64,000 bases of DNA from Lichtheimia corymbifera B2541 (Eukaryota; Mucoromycota; Mucoromycetes; Mucorales; Lichtheimiaceae): the NCBI GenBank assembly GCA_000697475.1, contig JNEU01000590.1, positions 1 to 64,000 of the forward strand. The letters are read 5' to 3'. Under the pieces are notes generated by a model. That model was not told the DNA's origin and did not search any database. It saw only the letters and a program-made list of their open reading frames with translations. Made by a program: the position numbers and the translations under genes. The first letter of the stretch is position 1, and each line of letters begins with the position of its first letter. Of the stretch, positions 1-9,893 are shown piece by piece.

Positions 1-2701
1 CCTCGGGATCATTGGACAAAAGAGGATGGATCCATCGCAGTTGTAAGGCATTGAGATGGTGCATAGGGTGTAATACACCAAGCCCTCCTTCCTTCTTTGG
101 TCGGCAACATGTCATAAAACTGACCTTGGGCAACGTCCCACCTTGAAGATATTGAATAATAGCGGATTGAATGCTATTGATGAATTGCTGTGACAGAGGG
201 AGGATACGTAAACAATACCACATGCGACTAAGAATCAGCGAATTGGCCACTAGTGCTTTACCCCGTATGGACAAAGAGCGAGATTGGAGTGTTTTGATGT
301 CGGCTTTCATCTTTGCTAGGCGTGATTGAAGAAAACTTGTCAATTGTGCTTGGGTGCTGTTGAGAGGAAAACCTAAATAGGTGGCAGCCTCAGTACTAGT
401 GCGATCATGCCAAAGTCGTAAGTCGTGTGAGTCAAAAACATGTCTCCAGTCATCTGGTACATCTCCCGTAAGTGAAACAACCAAAGTTTTCTGGCAGTTG
501 AGTTTGGCGTTTGATGCACGGCAATAGAGGTTGATGATGGTCATGATGGCATGTATCTCTTCTTTGTCAGTAACAAAGATCAAAACGTCGTCAGCATATG
601 CAAGCGCTTTGAGCGGAGCTGGCCTGGGCGCAAAAGGTGTATTGACCAAAGGAGAGTTGGGGATATCAAAAGAAAAACCACGTATTGATGTTGCGGATAA
701 AATTGACCGGAGAAGAGGTTCAAGCATGAGATTGAAAAGGAGTGGAGACAATGGATCGCCTTGTCGCAATCCCCGTTGTTGAGCACAAGGTGTTGAAATA
801 AAGCCGTTGATGTTGATGGATAGCTGGGTATCGAAAAACAGGTGCATGATGCTGTTGATCAACGAAGCTGGGAATCGAAACCGTTGTAAGACGGCCTTTA
901 AGTAGTCAGGGTGGACTCGGTCATATGCTTTCTCTTGATCTAAAAGAAGGGCAGCACCTGTGATATCATACTTTTGAGCCACGGACATTACCAAACGTGC
1001 GAGTAAACCATTGTCAGCGATAAAACGATCATGCAAGAAACCAGTTTGATACGGAGTGATCAGCTTGCTCATCAGAGGTGAGATCCTGGTGGAAAGCATC
1101 CGTGTGAAAACCTTGGCATCGGTACATATCAAAGAGATGGGCCGCCAGTTCCGCAGAGATGTCCGATCACCTTGCTTGGGAAGAAGAGTAACCACTGATT
1201 TGCGCCATGATGCCGGTGTTTTATGATAAATAAGTGCCTCATTGAAAACCTGAGTTAACAGGCTTTTAACACGGGGATGATGATAAATAAACTTGAGAAG
1301 TTCGTAAGGGAAACCATCCATGCCAGGACTGCTTTGATGCGGGCTCCTTGATAAACCATGCGAAATTTCATCATCTGTCCAGGGTTCAAGCAGTAGTTGG
1401 CCATCATCATCATCCAAGCCAACATCATGTGGGATGGCATCCAGTAGATCTTGCAAAGCTGACCGATCGATGGTTTCCGCCCGGTATAAATTGCTGTAAA
1501 AGGCTTGAGCGCATTGAGCCATATCATTCTGGTCAGTGACGAGTGAGCCATCATCAGCTTTCAAAGCATGGATGTATTGCTTCACTTGTCGTTCCTTGAG
1601 GCACTTGTAAAAGTATGAGTTAGATCTTTCTCCTTTTTCTCTCCACCGAATACCAGCTCGAAGCATTTGGGTGTCGGCTTCTTCATTTTGAATCCGTGCC
1701 ATGTCTCGTTGTATATGTGAGAGCTGAGAGCGTAAAGCAGTGTAACCCATATGCCGTGCCTCCTTAAGCAGTCTTCGATATTCCTTTTGCAAATACTGTA
1801 ATTGTCGCTGCCGATAACTTGCCGCTTTGCATGACAGTGTTTGGCAAAAGGCTTTTAGATGTAGCTTTAGCCAGTCCCATTGTTCTTGTATGGTGGTGGG
1901 TGGGAGATATCCACAGGCAGTGTCCAGCCAAAGGTTGATCTCGTTCCGAATATACTCGCTTTTCATAAGAGCTGGATTAAATCGCCAAAGGCCAGGGCCT
2001 AGTTTTGGTATTCCTGTTGTGAGCTTGATCGACACGGCGTGGTGATCAGTGTGATCGACATATGTGATTTGTGGATGGTGCATATGATGTTGAAGGTCTG
2101 GTGAGCATAAAAGGAAATCGATAGTGCTGCCCGCTGGGCGAAACGTTGCCATGTTGCACGTAGAGGGATCGTCATGAATAGGGTCATGCCAAGATGAGAG
2201 CAACCAGTTATTCCATTCCTCTGGAAAATTTTGAACAACCTGACGATGGATGTTGTAATTGAAGTCCCCGAGCAATATGCTGCGATGTACTGGCTGATCT
2301 TGCATAAAATTGTGTAATTGTCGATAGAAAGGCTGTCGTGCGATATGTGTAGCTGGTGCGTAAACGATGTACAAGGTAATGTCATCGCAAAGTTGTTGAC
2401 TATGTGTGAGTTTAACAATCAGCAAACGACCATTAAACAAGGATTGTGTATGTTGAATAGAGAATTGACGATTAAAACAAACCACCCCACAATGGGAAGT
2501 CCATGCTGTTGAATGAGCTCGAAGTATGCGTTGTAACGGATCTTTCATTGCAGGTGTGTCGACATGTGTTTCTTGTAGGCATAGGATATCATATTGAAGG
2601 CTTCTTATAATACGTGCATAGTGCTTCCCATCTGTCGTAGAAAGCATTTTCTTGAGACCGCGACAATTCAAGGTTGCCACGGTAATCTCATCGGCAACCG
2701 G
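1..2701 (-). CDS. LINE ORF2: AP endonuclease + reverse transcriptase (partial)
   Basis: The enzyme nicks the target DNA and primes reverse transcription there. Reading from 2701 downward, the N-terminal endonuclease shows TLNCRGL, LQETH, YAPA, LLGDFN, STIDFLL and DHHAV, the motif series of exonuclease/endonuclease/phosphatase folds. The reverse transcriptase follows, with LLPKQGD, NWRPISL, LLLDQEKAYDRV (first catalytic Asp), RGLRQGDPLSPLLFNL and the catalytic YADDVLIF near 590-610. At the window edge the post-RT motif PKKEGGLGV is visible. The frame is open from base 2761 but has no ATG until 2647, which is inside the endonuclease after the NCRGL motif. ORF2 is in the -1 frame relative to ORF1 and overlaps it by up to 55 nt. 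Translation therefore probably starts by frameshifting, re-initiation or a non-AUG codon. The start given is nominal. Confidence 0.92.
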
Positions 2702-2703
2702 TG

Positions 2704-4155
2704 TTATAATCGATTGGGAGGGGTGGAAGATGAACTTCCACCACCATCCGTATGATCTTGATCAGATCTAGAATGAAATGCCTCCGGTTGATCAGCCAAA
2801 TCCATTGACGCATCCTTATCCAACTCGTCATCATCATCTTGATCCACATCCAATTCAGCGTAATTGACATCATCACGAGGTCTAAAGCCGTACGGGTGCT
2901 GGGATGAGCTTGAAGTTGAGGTTGTGGCAGGTGTATCTTCCATTTGAACGTCTGTTGCAGGTGTAGATGTCTGTGTCGAAACAGATTCTTCAGCAGGAAC
3001 AGTGCGTGGATCAACAAGACTTTCTTCGGTGCGTGCACGTTTTTCTCCAGCCCGTGGTTGCTGACTGCGAGGGCAATTGGCTTTCAGGTGTTCAGGTGAT
3101 TGACAAATATAGCAAAGCTTACGCTGTTGCTGACGTTCCTTACGAGCAGCCAATTTGGCGCAATCGGCAATTTTGTGCCCCTCCTTTTTGCAATAATTGC
3201 AATGTATCGCCATACCTCGCCATCTCGCGAGCACAATACGCTTATGACCATTGGTTTCCATATGGACCTCGTGTTCTAAATCCATAACATGGGCAGTACG
3301 CTCCTTAGGAGAGATATCCAACAAAACTGAGCCCTTGCCAGTCAACAAATTGAACTCGTCAGTGCACACTTTGACATCAAGGACTTGACCATAGCGAGAC
3401 ATGTTTTCGCGAATGGCAGTAGCGAGATCCTCACGCTTCATCAAAGGTAAACCTTGAAGGTTCACAAGGTAAATGGAACTTTCCATATGGAGCGTGGGAG
3501 TGCCAATAATGGTGTTACCCCCTACTGTCACACCAGCACATGCTGCATCTCGAGCAGCTGCATCCTCAAAGGACACAATAACGCACGAAGGAGAAAGTTT
3601 ACTGGGCACCCACCCAAGAGCCTTCGGATGTTGCTGAACGAGTGATCCAAAGAAATCAGCAGTGGTATGGCCATGCGTGGATATATCAAACACGGCACTA
3701 TCCGATTCGATTGAGCGAATAAAAATACGTTCCTGACGTTGGCGCTTGGCAGCGTCTTTAGCCACCTTGTCTTCATAAATGACCTCTTTACGTAGACGAA
3801 TATTGCGAGCATGACGAGAAAAATCTTGCCAAAAAGCAATAGATTCCTGTTGAGTCGAGGACGGATTGGTGTTGTTGTTGCTGCTGTTAGGCGTTGGTTG
3901 CGAGGTATCGCTTGTAGGCGTGGTCCCAGAATGCGTGGTGTTGTGTAGCATAGCGGAGAAAGCCCGTCGACCGTCGACCTCAGATCCACTTTGGCTGGTG
4001 GTGACATTGCGAAATCTGGGATCGGCGAGCCTGATCGTGAAACTTGGGCAGCATACGCTTTCGACCACGACGAGCACTTTTGTTCTATGAAAGAGCCCAC
4101 GTTTCATTGTAAAGTTTAGAGATACAGGCATATTTATGTTTTTACTATGCTGCAT
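2704..4155 (-). CDS. LINE ORF1: zinc-knuckle nucleic-acid-binding protein
   Basis: 483 codons from the first ATG. ORF1 proteins of LINEs coat the element RNA in a ribonucleoprotein. Two CX2CX4HX4C knuckles are visible: C319/C322/H327/C332 (CNYCKKEGHKIADC) and C348/C351/H356/C361 (CYICQSPEHLKANC). Upstream, about residues 125-300, is a possible RRM-like region; the C-terminus (370-483) is acidic and Ser-rich and ends just before ORF2. The first ~60 residues are encoded by the dispersed monomer repeat, so they may be fortuitous. M69 (codon 3951-3949) is an alternative start that would put the monomer in the 5' UTR. No introns are needed. Confidence 0.88.
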   Translation of the reverse strand: MQHSKNINMPVSLNFTMKRGLFHRTKVLVVVESVCCPSFTIRLADPRFRNVTTSQSGSEVDGRRAFSAMLHNTTHSGTTPTSDTSQPTPNSSNNNTNPSSTQQESIAFWQDFSRHARNIRLRKEVIYEDKVAKDAAKRQRQERIFIRSIESDSAVFDISTHGHTTADFFGSLVQQHPKALGWVPSKLSPSCVIVSFEDAAARDAACAGVTVGGNTIIGTPTLHMESSIYLVNLQGLPLMKREDLATAIRENMSRYGQVLDVKVCTDEFNLLTGKGSVLLDISPKERTAHVMDLEHEVHMETNGHKRIVLARWRGMAIHCNYCKKEGHKIADCAKLAARKERQQQRKLCYICQSPEHLKANCPRSQQPRAGEKRARTEESLVDPRTVPAEESVSTQTSTPATDVQMEDTPATTSTSSSSQHPYGFRPRDDVNYAELDVDQDDDDELDKDASMDLADQPEAFHSRSDQDHTDGGGSSSSTPPNRL

Positions 4156-4250
4156 GCGTGATGCTATATGAAAGGTAGTATTTGTTCATAGTCAATCGCC
4201 TCTCTTACATTAGAGCCAAAGATGCAGAAGGACTTGAATGGTGTCACAAG
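3985..4250 (-). repeat. Dispersed monomer repeat at LINE 5' end
   Basis: This stretch matches, in the same orientation, the right arm of the foldback at about 7001-7245, including the flank beyond the ORF1 ATG. It matches the left arm (6820-6973) in inverted orientation. Its core (CTTTACAATGAAACGTGGG ... AGTTTCACGATC ... GATCCCAG) is recognisably the same unit as the tandem monomers at 7320-7985 and 26440-27440. Because it lies partly in ORF1 and partly upstream, it is either the element's 5' monomer/promoter unit or a repeat into which the element integrated. Confidence 0.75.
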
Positions 4251-5125
4251 CCCAGGGGCAGGAGTTGAAGGGTCGATCCTATTGGTGGAGGGTGCATGAT
4301 CGATATTTACCCCTATGTGTTTATAGTAATGTCCGCCTATTGATAGCCCATATGACACTTTTTTTCAAGTTGACCATGATATGGTCAATAAGCGAAAAAT
4401 GATCACTGCATCCGAAAGTATCTTGTTTGAAAGTGGGTGAAGCGTGAGGTGTATTCATGTCTCGCAAGAAGGTCGCCCCAGGATGATTTTATTCTAGCTG
4501 ACAGCAGCAGACAACGACCATTGACGCCAATTATGAAAGGCTTTTAGCATTACAAGATGCTTTTCGATGCGCTGACCGTTTCTGAAATATTAACCATACC
4601 ATGTTTGATTGTACAATCTTTAAGTATTAGTACGAGTAATCTCCTTATTGATGGGAGCGTGATTGGTAGCTCATGTATGCAAAGTGAAGGACTTTCTTTT
4701 TTATTAAGGAAAACATCGAGGATGCTAGGAAAAAGAATGCTTCGGCTGTTGTTGGATCATCATTATCATGGTAAAGTGTAAAATGAACACACACCCTTTT
4801 GCGATACGTGAGGATCATTCATTTTATTTACGTGTATCTATTATTGCCTATCATGAGGATGAGGATGAGGATGGTTGGTATTTCAGTGAATGGTGTGTGT
4901 GGGGAGTAACTGAGTGGCCTCAGTGTAATAGCAGGGGGACGGCAGCTCCACGACTTGAGACAACGCTTCTTTTCCTTTTTATCCCTCCTCTGCTTTTATC
5001 CCCAATTCACGACATCCCGATCGAGGTAATGTATTATAAAAGAGTGCTGTTGTTGGTTGTGAGGTACTAATGTAGTTCTGAACAGGCATTGTCAAGCGTG
5101 TCCAAATGCTGAGAAATGAGCGTGG
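4251..5125. other. No gene recognised
   Basis: Stops occur frequently in all frames; open stretches are under about 100 codons and lack recognisable motifs. There are simple purine runs near 4855-4875 (GAGGAT repeats). I see no intron signals linking open segments. Probably decayed repeat or intergenic DNA next to the LINE. Confidence 0.5.
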
Positions 5126-5428
5126 TTGTCATGGGGATATCGTTGCTGCCTCTTGTTCATTGCTACTCCCGCTCTACGCTTGGTGTCAACAGGTACATTC
5201 AAAGCCCAATGTTGCAGCCGAGTTGGTTCCATTGACGTGTTTGCTTGTATAGAGGGCAACTTTGGTTTCAAGACATTGGCTCATTTGGCGTTTTGTTACG
5301 GCTCACCAACACCACACCACGGTTTTCTGGTTTCCAGTAACCAACAACAAAGGGTCTTTGTGTATATGGAAAAGGCAAGTGCAATGGGACAAACAATGAA
5401 AAAGGCGTTTATTGTATATGTGTGCTAA
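5126..5428 (+). pseudogene. Possible KDZ-type transposase relic
   Basis: A 100-codon open segment contains SIDVFACIEGNF followed by FCYGSPTPHHGFLVS. The phrase F-A-C-(I/D)-(E/D)-G-N-F resembles the catalytic DGNF-type block of fungal KDZ (Kyakuja-Dileera-Zisupton) transposases, where the family normally has Asp where this copy has Glu. No continuation of such a protein is found on either side: the frame ends at 5428 and the following bases are out of frame. If the resemblance is real, this is a decayed fragment. The identification rests on a short memory-based motif match and is weak. Confidence 0.25.
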
Positions 5429-5457
5429 CAATGAATTGTATAGGCTTCTTTTTTGGT

Positions 5458-5510
5458 CAGGCTGTGCAACTGGTGCATCATCTATCTCTTTGGGTTCGAC
5501 TCCCAGCCTG
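5458..5510 (+). other. tRNA-like remnant (A/B-box-like, paired ends)
   Basis: CAGGCTG at 5458-5464 and CAGCCTG at 5504-5510 are perfect inverted complements. Between them a perfect RNA polymerase III B-box-like string, GGTTCGACTCC (5493-5503), lies about 20 bases downstream of an A-box-like TGTGCAACTGG. At 53 nt it is too short for a full tRNA: it lacks room for both D and anticodon arms. It could be a truncated tRNA or the head of a tRNA-derived SINE. Confidence 0.25.
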
Positions 5511-6807
5511 TATCAAGTGGCCGCTGCGTCGCTCTGCACTAGCCAGTTGCTGGAAAAGCTTCTTGGAACGCGGCCAGGGCTCTAGAGGCCTGCGTTGAGT
5601 TGATGGGTCGATGACGATGGGTTGTGGGAGGAGCATGGCCACCCGTGTTGAGGGTAAAAGGGGATTTGCAACAGCTTGTAGTCGCCCCGGTCGTGGATGT
5701 GTTGACATCAGTGCAAACCAACACGCTCTTCTCGTGATAGGCTCGTTCTTTTCCCTTGAGGATTTCTTTCATGAGGCGGAAGGATTGGGTATCATTCTTT
5801 CTTTGGAGAGGATGAAATGAGAACAACTATGAGCCTGGACTCTACGTAAGTGAGTCCTTCCTTGCCATGGATCGAACTGGCCTTGCGTGATTCGTGCAGA
5901 GCTTTCTCAAAGACAAGGGATCGCCCGACGTTGCTCGTATGGTGGTGATTTGGTTTGTAAATCCTTCTGATTTGCTTTCTTCCTTTGAGAGGATCGCCTA
6001 ACGGTATACCAAATCGTCATCATTCCCGGAATCAGATTGTCTAATTTGGCTCTTTTTTTATTTATAGAGACGACGATTACGATGACCACGAGATCCACAA
6101 CAATGACGATAACGATCCTATTCTTTTCTACTGGTGTGCCTTGGCAAGACATTGGCTGTCGACGAGGAGGGACTAGATTGGACGACTGGTTGACGAGTAT
6201 GAGTACGATTACGAGGATGAATGATGACGGATTCCCAAGATGACGATGGTGGCAAGGCAGCAACAAGATAGCAAGATAGCAAGATAGCTGGATGAAATGA
6301 AGCATTGCTTATTTTTTATTACATACGCACTTGTTGGACTTTGCTAGTAGCTTGTGGATGTACGTAATAATATAGCTTCGAATATGGAATAATAATAATA
6401 AAGGTGGTTCGGTTATTGGTCATGAAAAAAGGATATGGGCTTTGTGAATTGTGTTACAATAAGGAGGAGTAGGATGGCCTTGAGAGAGTGATCGCTTCCA
6501 TTGAATCGATTACTGGCTGGCTGGTTTACATATACAAGTTGGTTTATTATGCAGCCCGCCCTTCTCCTACATGCAAATGTGATATGGAACCACTATTTCC
6601 ATACATGTACCTTGACACACCTTCATATTGGATGTGGTTTACTTATGTACCTTTCTAAAGGCAATCATCAACATGATCCATTTGTGCAGCAACCTGTCAA
6701 GGATGTGTTTTGTGTAACCACCACGTGCCATTTCACTCAGGTCTCCATCTTTCCGTTAATGCAGCCGACACCATCCACTAGGAAAAAGCAACTCCATCAC
6801 GTTGACA
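5511..6807. other. Decayed DNA; no supported gene
   Basis: Several open stretches occur (minus 5539-5826 and 5907-6305; plus 6037-6243), but they are interrupted and not linked by convincing splice sites. One plus-strand stretch after a possible acceptor at about 6066 reads acidic (RDDDYDDHE...) and then stops, and a second acidic stretch follows in the next 100 bases. This looks like an old Asp/Glu-rich coding segment with disabling mutations. From 6310 to 6807 I see only AT-rich unique sequence. Confidence 0.45.
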
Positions 6808-7250
6808 GCATATGTAAAACATAAAGGTGCCTGTATCTCTAAACTTTACAATGAAACGTGGGGTCTTTAATCGAGCAAAGTTGCTCGTCAGGGCCAAAAG
6901 TATCTTGTGTAGAAGTTTCACGATCGAGGTGGGCGATCCCAGATTACGCAATGTCACCACCAGCCAAAGTCGATCGGGTGGACCTCTTGAATTTTTTTTT
7001 CGACTTTGGCTGGTGGTGGCATTGGGTGAATGTGAGATTGGCCACGACGATCGTGAAACTTCTACACAAGATACTTTCGGCCCCGACGAGCAACTTTGTT
7101 CGATTGAAGAGCCCATGTTTCATTGTAAAGTTTAGAGATACAGGCACCTTTATGTTTTTACTATGATATAAGCATGATGGCATATGTAAAGTGGTCTTTG
7201 TTCATTGTCGATCGACTAGACCGTGATAGAGCGAAAGATGCGCAGGGACG
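6808..7250. repeat. Foldback element with LINE-5'-like arms
   Basis: The left arm (about 6808-6973) and right arm (about 7001-7175) are inverted copies of each other, near 90 percent identical by eye. They are separated by a spacer of about 27 bases that includes a run of ten Ts. Each arm equals the LINE 5' monomer: CATAAAGGTGCCTGTATCTC, then CTTTACAATGAAAC, then AGTTTCACGATCG, then CACCACCAGCCAAAGTCG at the hairpin tip. The right arm continues for about 70 more bases (to about 7245) along the sequence upstream of the LINE. As RNA or single-stranded DNA this would form a hairpin of roughly 165 bp. Confidence 0.85.
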
Positions 7251-7319
7251 TGTTTGTGTAACACAGTTCATTTGCATGATACTTCACAATGAACGTACAC
7301 CACTCTCCATATCGCATCG

Positions 7320-7985
7320 CGCTTACAGCATATGTAAAAACATAAAGGTGCCTGCTTCTCTAAATCTCCATAATGATGTGTAGAGGCTTTATGAGAACGA
7401 TGTTGATCAGCATGACCGAGAGCACCTCCTAACCAAGTTGCGACGTCGCCATGGGCAATATCGGCGCGCGCGGCCGTCCACCTTATTTATGTTTCCATCC
7501 ATTTGTCGTCTCTCCTACATTCAAGGTTTTCATAATAAACTCTGCGATCTTTATGGGAACGAAATTGCTCGGCGTGGTCGAAAGGATGTTGTGTGAAAGT
7601 TCCAGGTTCGAGGTGGGCAATCTCGGGGAACAGGAGCGTCTATCCTACTTTCTCCTACATTTGGGCTGGCCGGCATTCAAAATGTTCATAATGAACCGTG
7701 CGGTTTTTAAATGAATGGAGTTGATCAGCATGTGCGAGAGTACCTTCTGACCAAGTTTCAAGTGCGAAATGAGGAATCCCAAGAAACTACATACTAATTG
7801 ACTTTTTCATAAATCCGGCGCTTTCCCAATTTCCGCCCATCATAGTAAATCCCACATTATGCTCTCCCTTTCGAAATTTTCAAATGAAGTGTGGGTTTGT
7901 TATTAAGACAAAGTTGATCAGCATGACCTAGAGCATATTGTGTGCAAATTGAAGTTCGAGACAGGCAATCCCAATATGTATCATG
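7320..7985 (+). repeat. Tandem monomer array A (4 units, ~160/193 bp)
   Basis: Four degenerate units are recognised by the core GATCAGCATGAC or its variants at 7405, about 7565 (diverged), 7723 and 7916, giving spacings of about 160, 158 and 193 bp. Each unit runs: ATAATGAA-type start, a T-rich step, GATCAGCATG, GAGAG-CACCTT, a TTTCA-(A/G)GTTCGAG block and GGCAATCCCAAG. The array begins with AGCATATGTAAAAACATAAA at about 7321, the same sequence that begins the foldback left arm at 6809. No coding potential is apparent. Confidence 0.75.
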
Positions 7986-8694
7986 CATTGATATCGGTGT
8001 ATATGGATAAGTCTGACTGCCTGACAGATTTAATTTCCACCTCTTCCACTCACACTTTATTTCCCTCTTCTTCCCATTCTCAACTGTTGCCCCATTCAAC
8101 TACAACTAACCTGCGAACGATTGTCCTGCTTCATCCCACCATGTCGATTCTACGACTGGCTTGATCTGATTGCCTTTGACTGAATGGCAAGTTCCATGGC
8201 GTATGGACCCCCCACTACAGCAACACCCGCATTCCTTGACACTGCACGTTCTCTTGTACACTATTCTACTACAACCAATCGTAACAGCATTCATTCCAGC
8301 AGCTGCTACTAGCAAGATCTGTACTCCATTGTGTCAAACAGCATTCACAACCTTGTCATTCTACTACAACACACGCTCTTGCACACTCCTCTGCCACCAC
8401 CAAACGTAACAGCAACGACCTTTACTCCTTTGTCTCAGTTACTTGCAGCAACATGCCTTGCAGCCTTTTTTCACTTGAACAGCACATAGCCATTGTATAG
8501 AACCATCTTCATTTACGTGCAGCAGCTTGCTTTGATACATACGGATACCAATGGATGATGCCATATCAGCTATCAGATACGCCGCAATAACAGCCGCCAT
8601 CATTTGGTTGAGCAACGATGGAAACTGACCAAGAAAGAGAACGACCAACATCAGATGGAAAAGGAAGCCTATCAGCAGCAATATCGGGCTTGCA

Positions 8695-8970
8695 ATGGAT
8701 ATGACGGATGCAATCAAGAACAGTGATGAGGGATCCTGGAATGTTGCTTTGGTTATTTGGCTCATTGTCGGCAGGAACGATCACGTGGATACGGCTGAGG
8801 ATGATGATGGATTGGATGGAATTGACGAAGGATGCTCTACAACCATGGATGATATTGGAGTACTCGATACAATGCAAGCAGCTGCTATTTTGCAATTATG
8901 GATAAGGGACGATTATGGCGGCAGCAACCAAGAATGCAATGACACAACTGTCCCTGTTGCCTCTATGTAG
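8695..8970 (+). CDS. Conserved unknown ORF inside composite repeat (copy A)
   Basis: A 91-codon frame reads MDMTDAIKN...VALVIWLIVG...VDTAEDDDGLDGID...DDIGVLDTMQAAAI...DDYGGSN and stops at TAG. A homologous frame exists in copy C (33548-33913, minus strand). It carries extra residues only as whole codons (3 and about 6 codons) and stops at the equivalent position. That pattern suggests the segment once encoded, or still encodes, an acidic protein segment of the element. No family is recognised. It could be the last exon of a longer gene: the ATG is not shared between copies, so the start is doubtful. Confidence 0.4.
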   Translation: MDMTDAIKNSDEGSWNVALVIWLIVGRNDHVDTAEDDDGLDGIDEGCSTTMDDIGVLDTMQAAAILQLWIRDDYGGSNQECNDTTVPVASM

Positions 8971-9046
8971 TTCACCCGTACCTTATCCAATTTTCCACCC
9001 TGTTCCTTTATTATATTTACTTGATAGACATCCTCACTACCATACA

Positions 9047-9737
9047 CTATTCGACTTTTTCATTGAATGAAAACTGGGTTCGATGCAGCATTTTGGGTAT
9101 CATACCATCAGCTGATATGTGGAATATGTGGATCACTTGGTTGGTTTCTGGATTGGAAGTAGGGGAAATAAATTGAAGATCGGGAAGCGAGGTTGGATAG
9201 CTACACGTTACAGTAACAACATGGCTCCAAATACGAATTTGGTCTGAGGATAGGCGACCCTTAATCTCCTTGGACAATACGTATGGTGTACGAAAAAAAT
9301 ATAAGGTGGTACCAAAAGGTTGATGCTCTTGAACTTGCCTTCTTTGTTGGTCGGGCTTCGCTGTCTGGATCCAGCTGCGTTTCACGCACAGCTTTCCTCT
9401 TCGAGCCGCGTTTTCTGTGTACTGGGTGTTTAAAAAACACTGGCTCCATTTTGTGTGTATGTATTTGCTATCTTGACCGTTACTCATGCTTAATGTGTTA
9501 ATGATGAACGAAGAATATGTTACTGACAAGGTATGGGATATATACATGTACATATGGCTTGAAGTTCTTAGTTTTCTTGATCTTTTCCATCCTGGGCTGT
9601 TGGAAAGGACTACGGATCCATTCTACTCCCTCCTCTACTGGTGCAACATCCTGACAACGAGACTTTCGCTTTTTGGTAAACGCTGATATGTTGGCAACGG
9701 TACGATCAATGGTCTTGCCGTGTCCATGAATAACCAC
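9047..9737 (-). pseudogene. Opposite-strand gene relic at the tail of copy A
   Basis: Minus-strand open segments in two frames overlap: 9498-9737 (KTIDRTVANISAFTKKRKSRCQ, basic), 9261-9449 (RKRGSKRKAVRETQLDPDS, nuclear-signal-like) and 9047-9553 (ending SLPDLQFISPTSNPETNQ...). The last resembles a segment in copy C read from the opposite side (FSDLQISIPPFNPST, near 33370-33411). The switch of frames implies either introns or decay. No protein family is recognised. Confidence 0.3.
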
Positions 9738-9893
9738 TTGTACCCATCACCCAGAGACAGCTCGTGTATGGCTATATCCTTGGTTACTATCCAGACTTAG
9801 TTTATTCGTTCTTCTTCAGAATAAGCATAATACCTACCTCGAGTATCAGTTACTCATACCACATCTCCTCTACAACAATCCATACACGACACG

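Larger units (their letters stand above)
1..4155 (-). mobile_element. Non-LTR retrotransposon (L1/Tad1-like LINE), 3' end off window
   Basis: Two consecutive minus-strand ORFs make a typical two-ORF LINE: ORF1 with two CCHC zinc knuckles and ORF2 with an AP-type endonuclease followed by a reverse transcriptase. There are no LTRs, integrase or protease. I translated ORF2 from about 2700 down to about 540, plus the edge-proximal 120 bases, and found no stop or frameshift, so this copy may be young. The 3' end (rest of the thumb/C-terminal domain, 3' UTR, tail) lies left of base 1. The 5' end is blurred because bases from about 3985 to 4250 match a dispersed repeat also found at 6808-7250, 7320-7985 and 26440-27440. 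Clade assignment (L1/Tad1 group) is inferred from domain order only. Confidence 0.93.
7320..9305 (+). mobile_element. Composite dispersed repeat, copy A
   Basis: The order is monomer array (7320-7985), pyrimidine-rich module (about 8035-8215), a CAACAC/CACAAC-rich stretch (8220-8450), a conserved open frame (8695-8970), and a tail read in the opposite sense (about 9040-9305). Copy C (33270-34572, inverted) carries the same modules in the same relative order, and copy B (26440-28275) carries the first two plus a piece near 28190-28275. This shows a defined element rather than random repeats. I found no terminal inverted repeats, transposase or target-site duplication, so its mobility class is unknown. 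Confidence 0.65.

Noticed and set aside
8566..8895. Minus-strand ORF in composite copy A
   Set aside because: It mirrors the conserved plus-strand acidic frame. The copy C counterpart exists only because indels are codon multiples; the acidic reading shows the better shared stop and composition.
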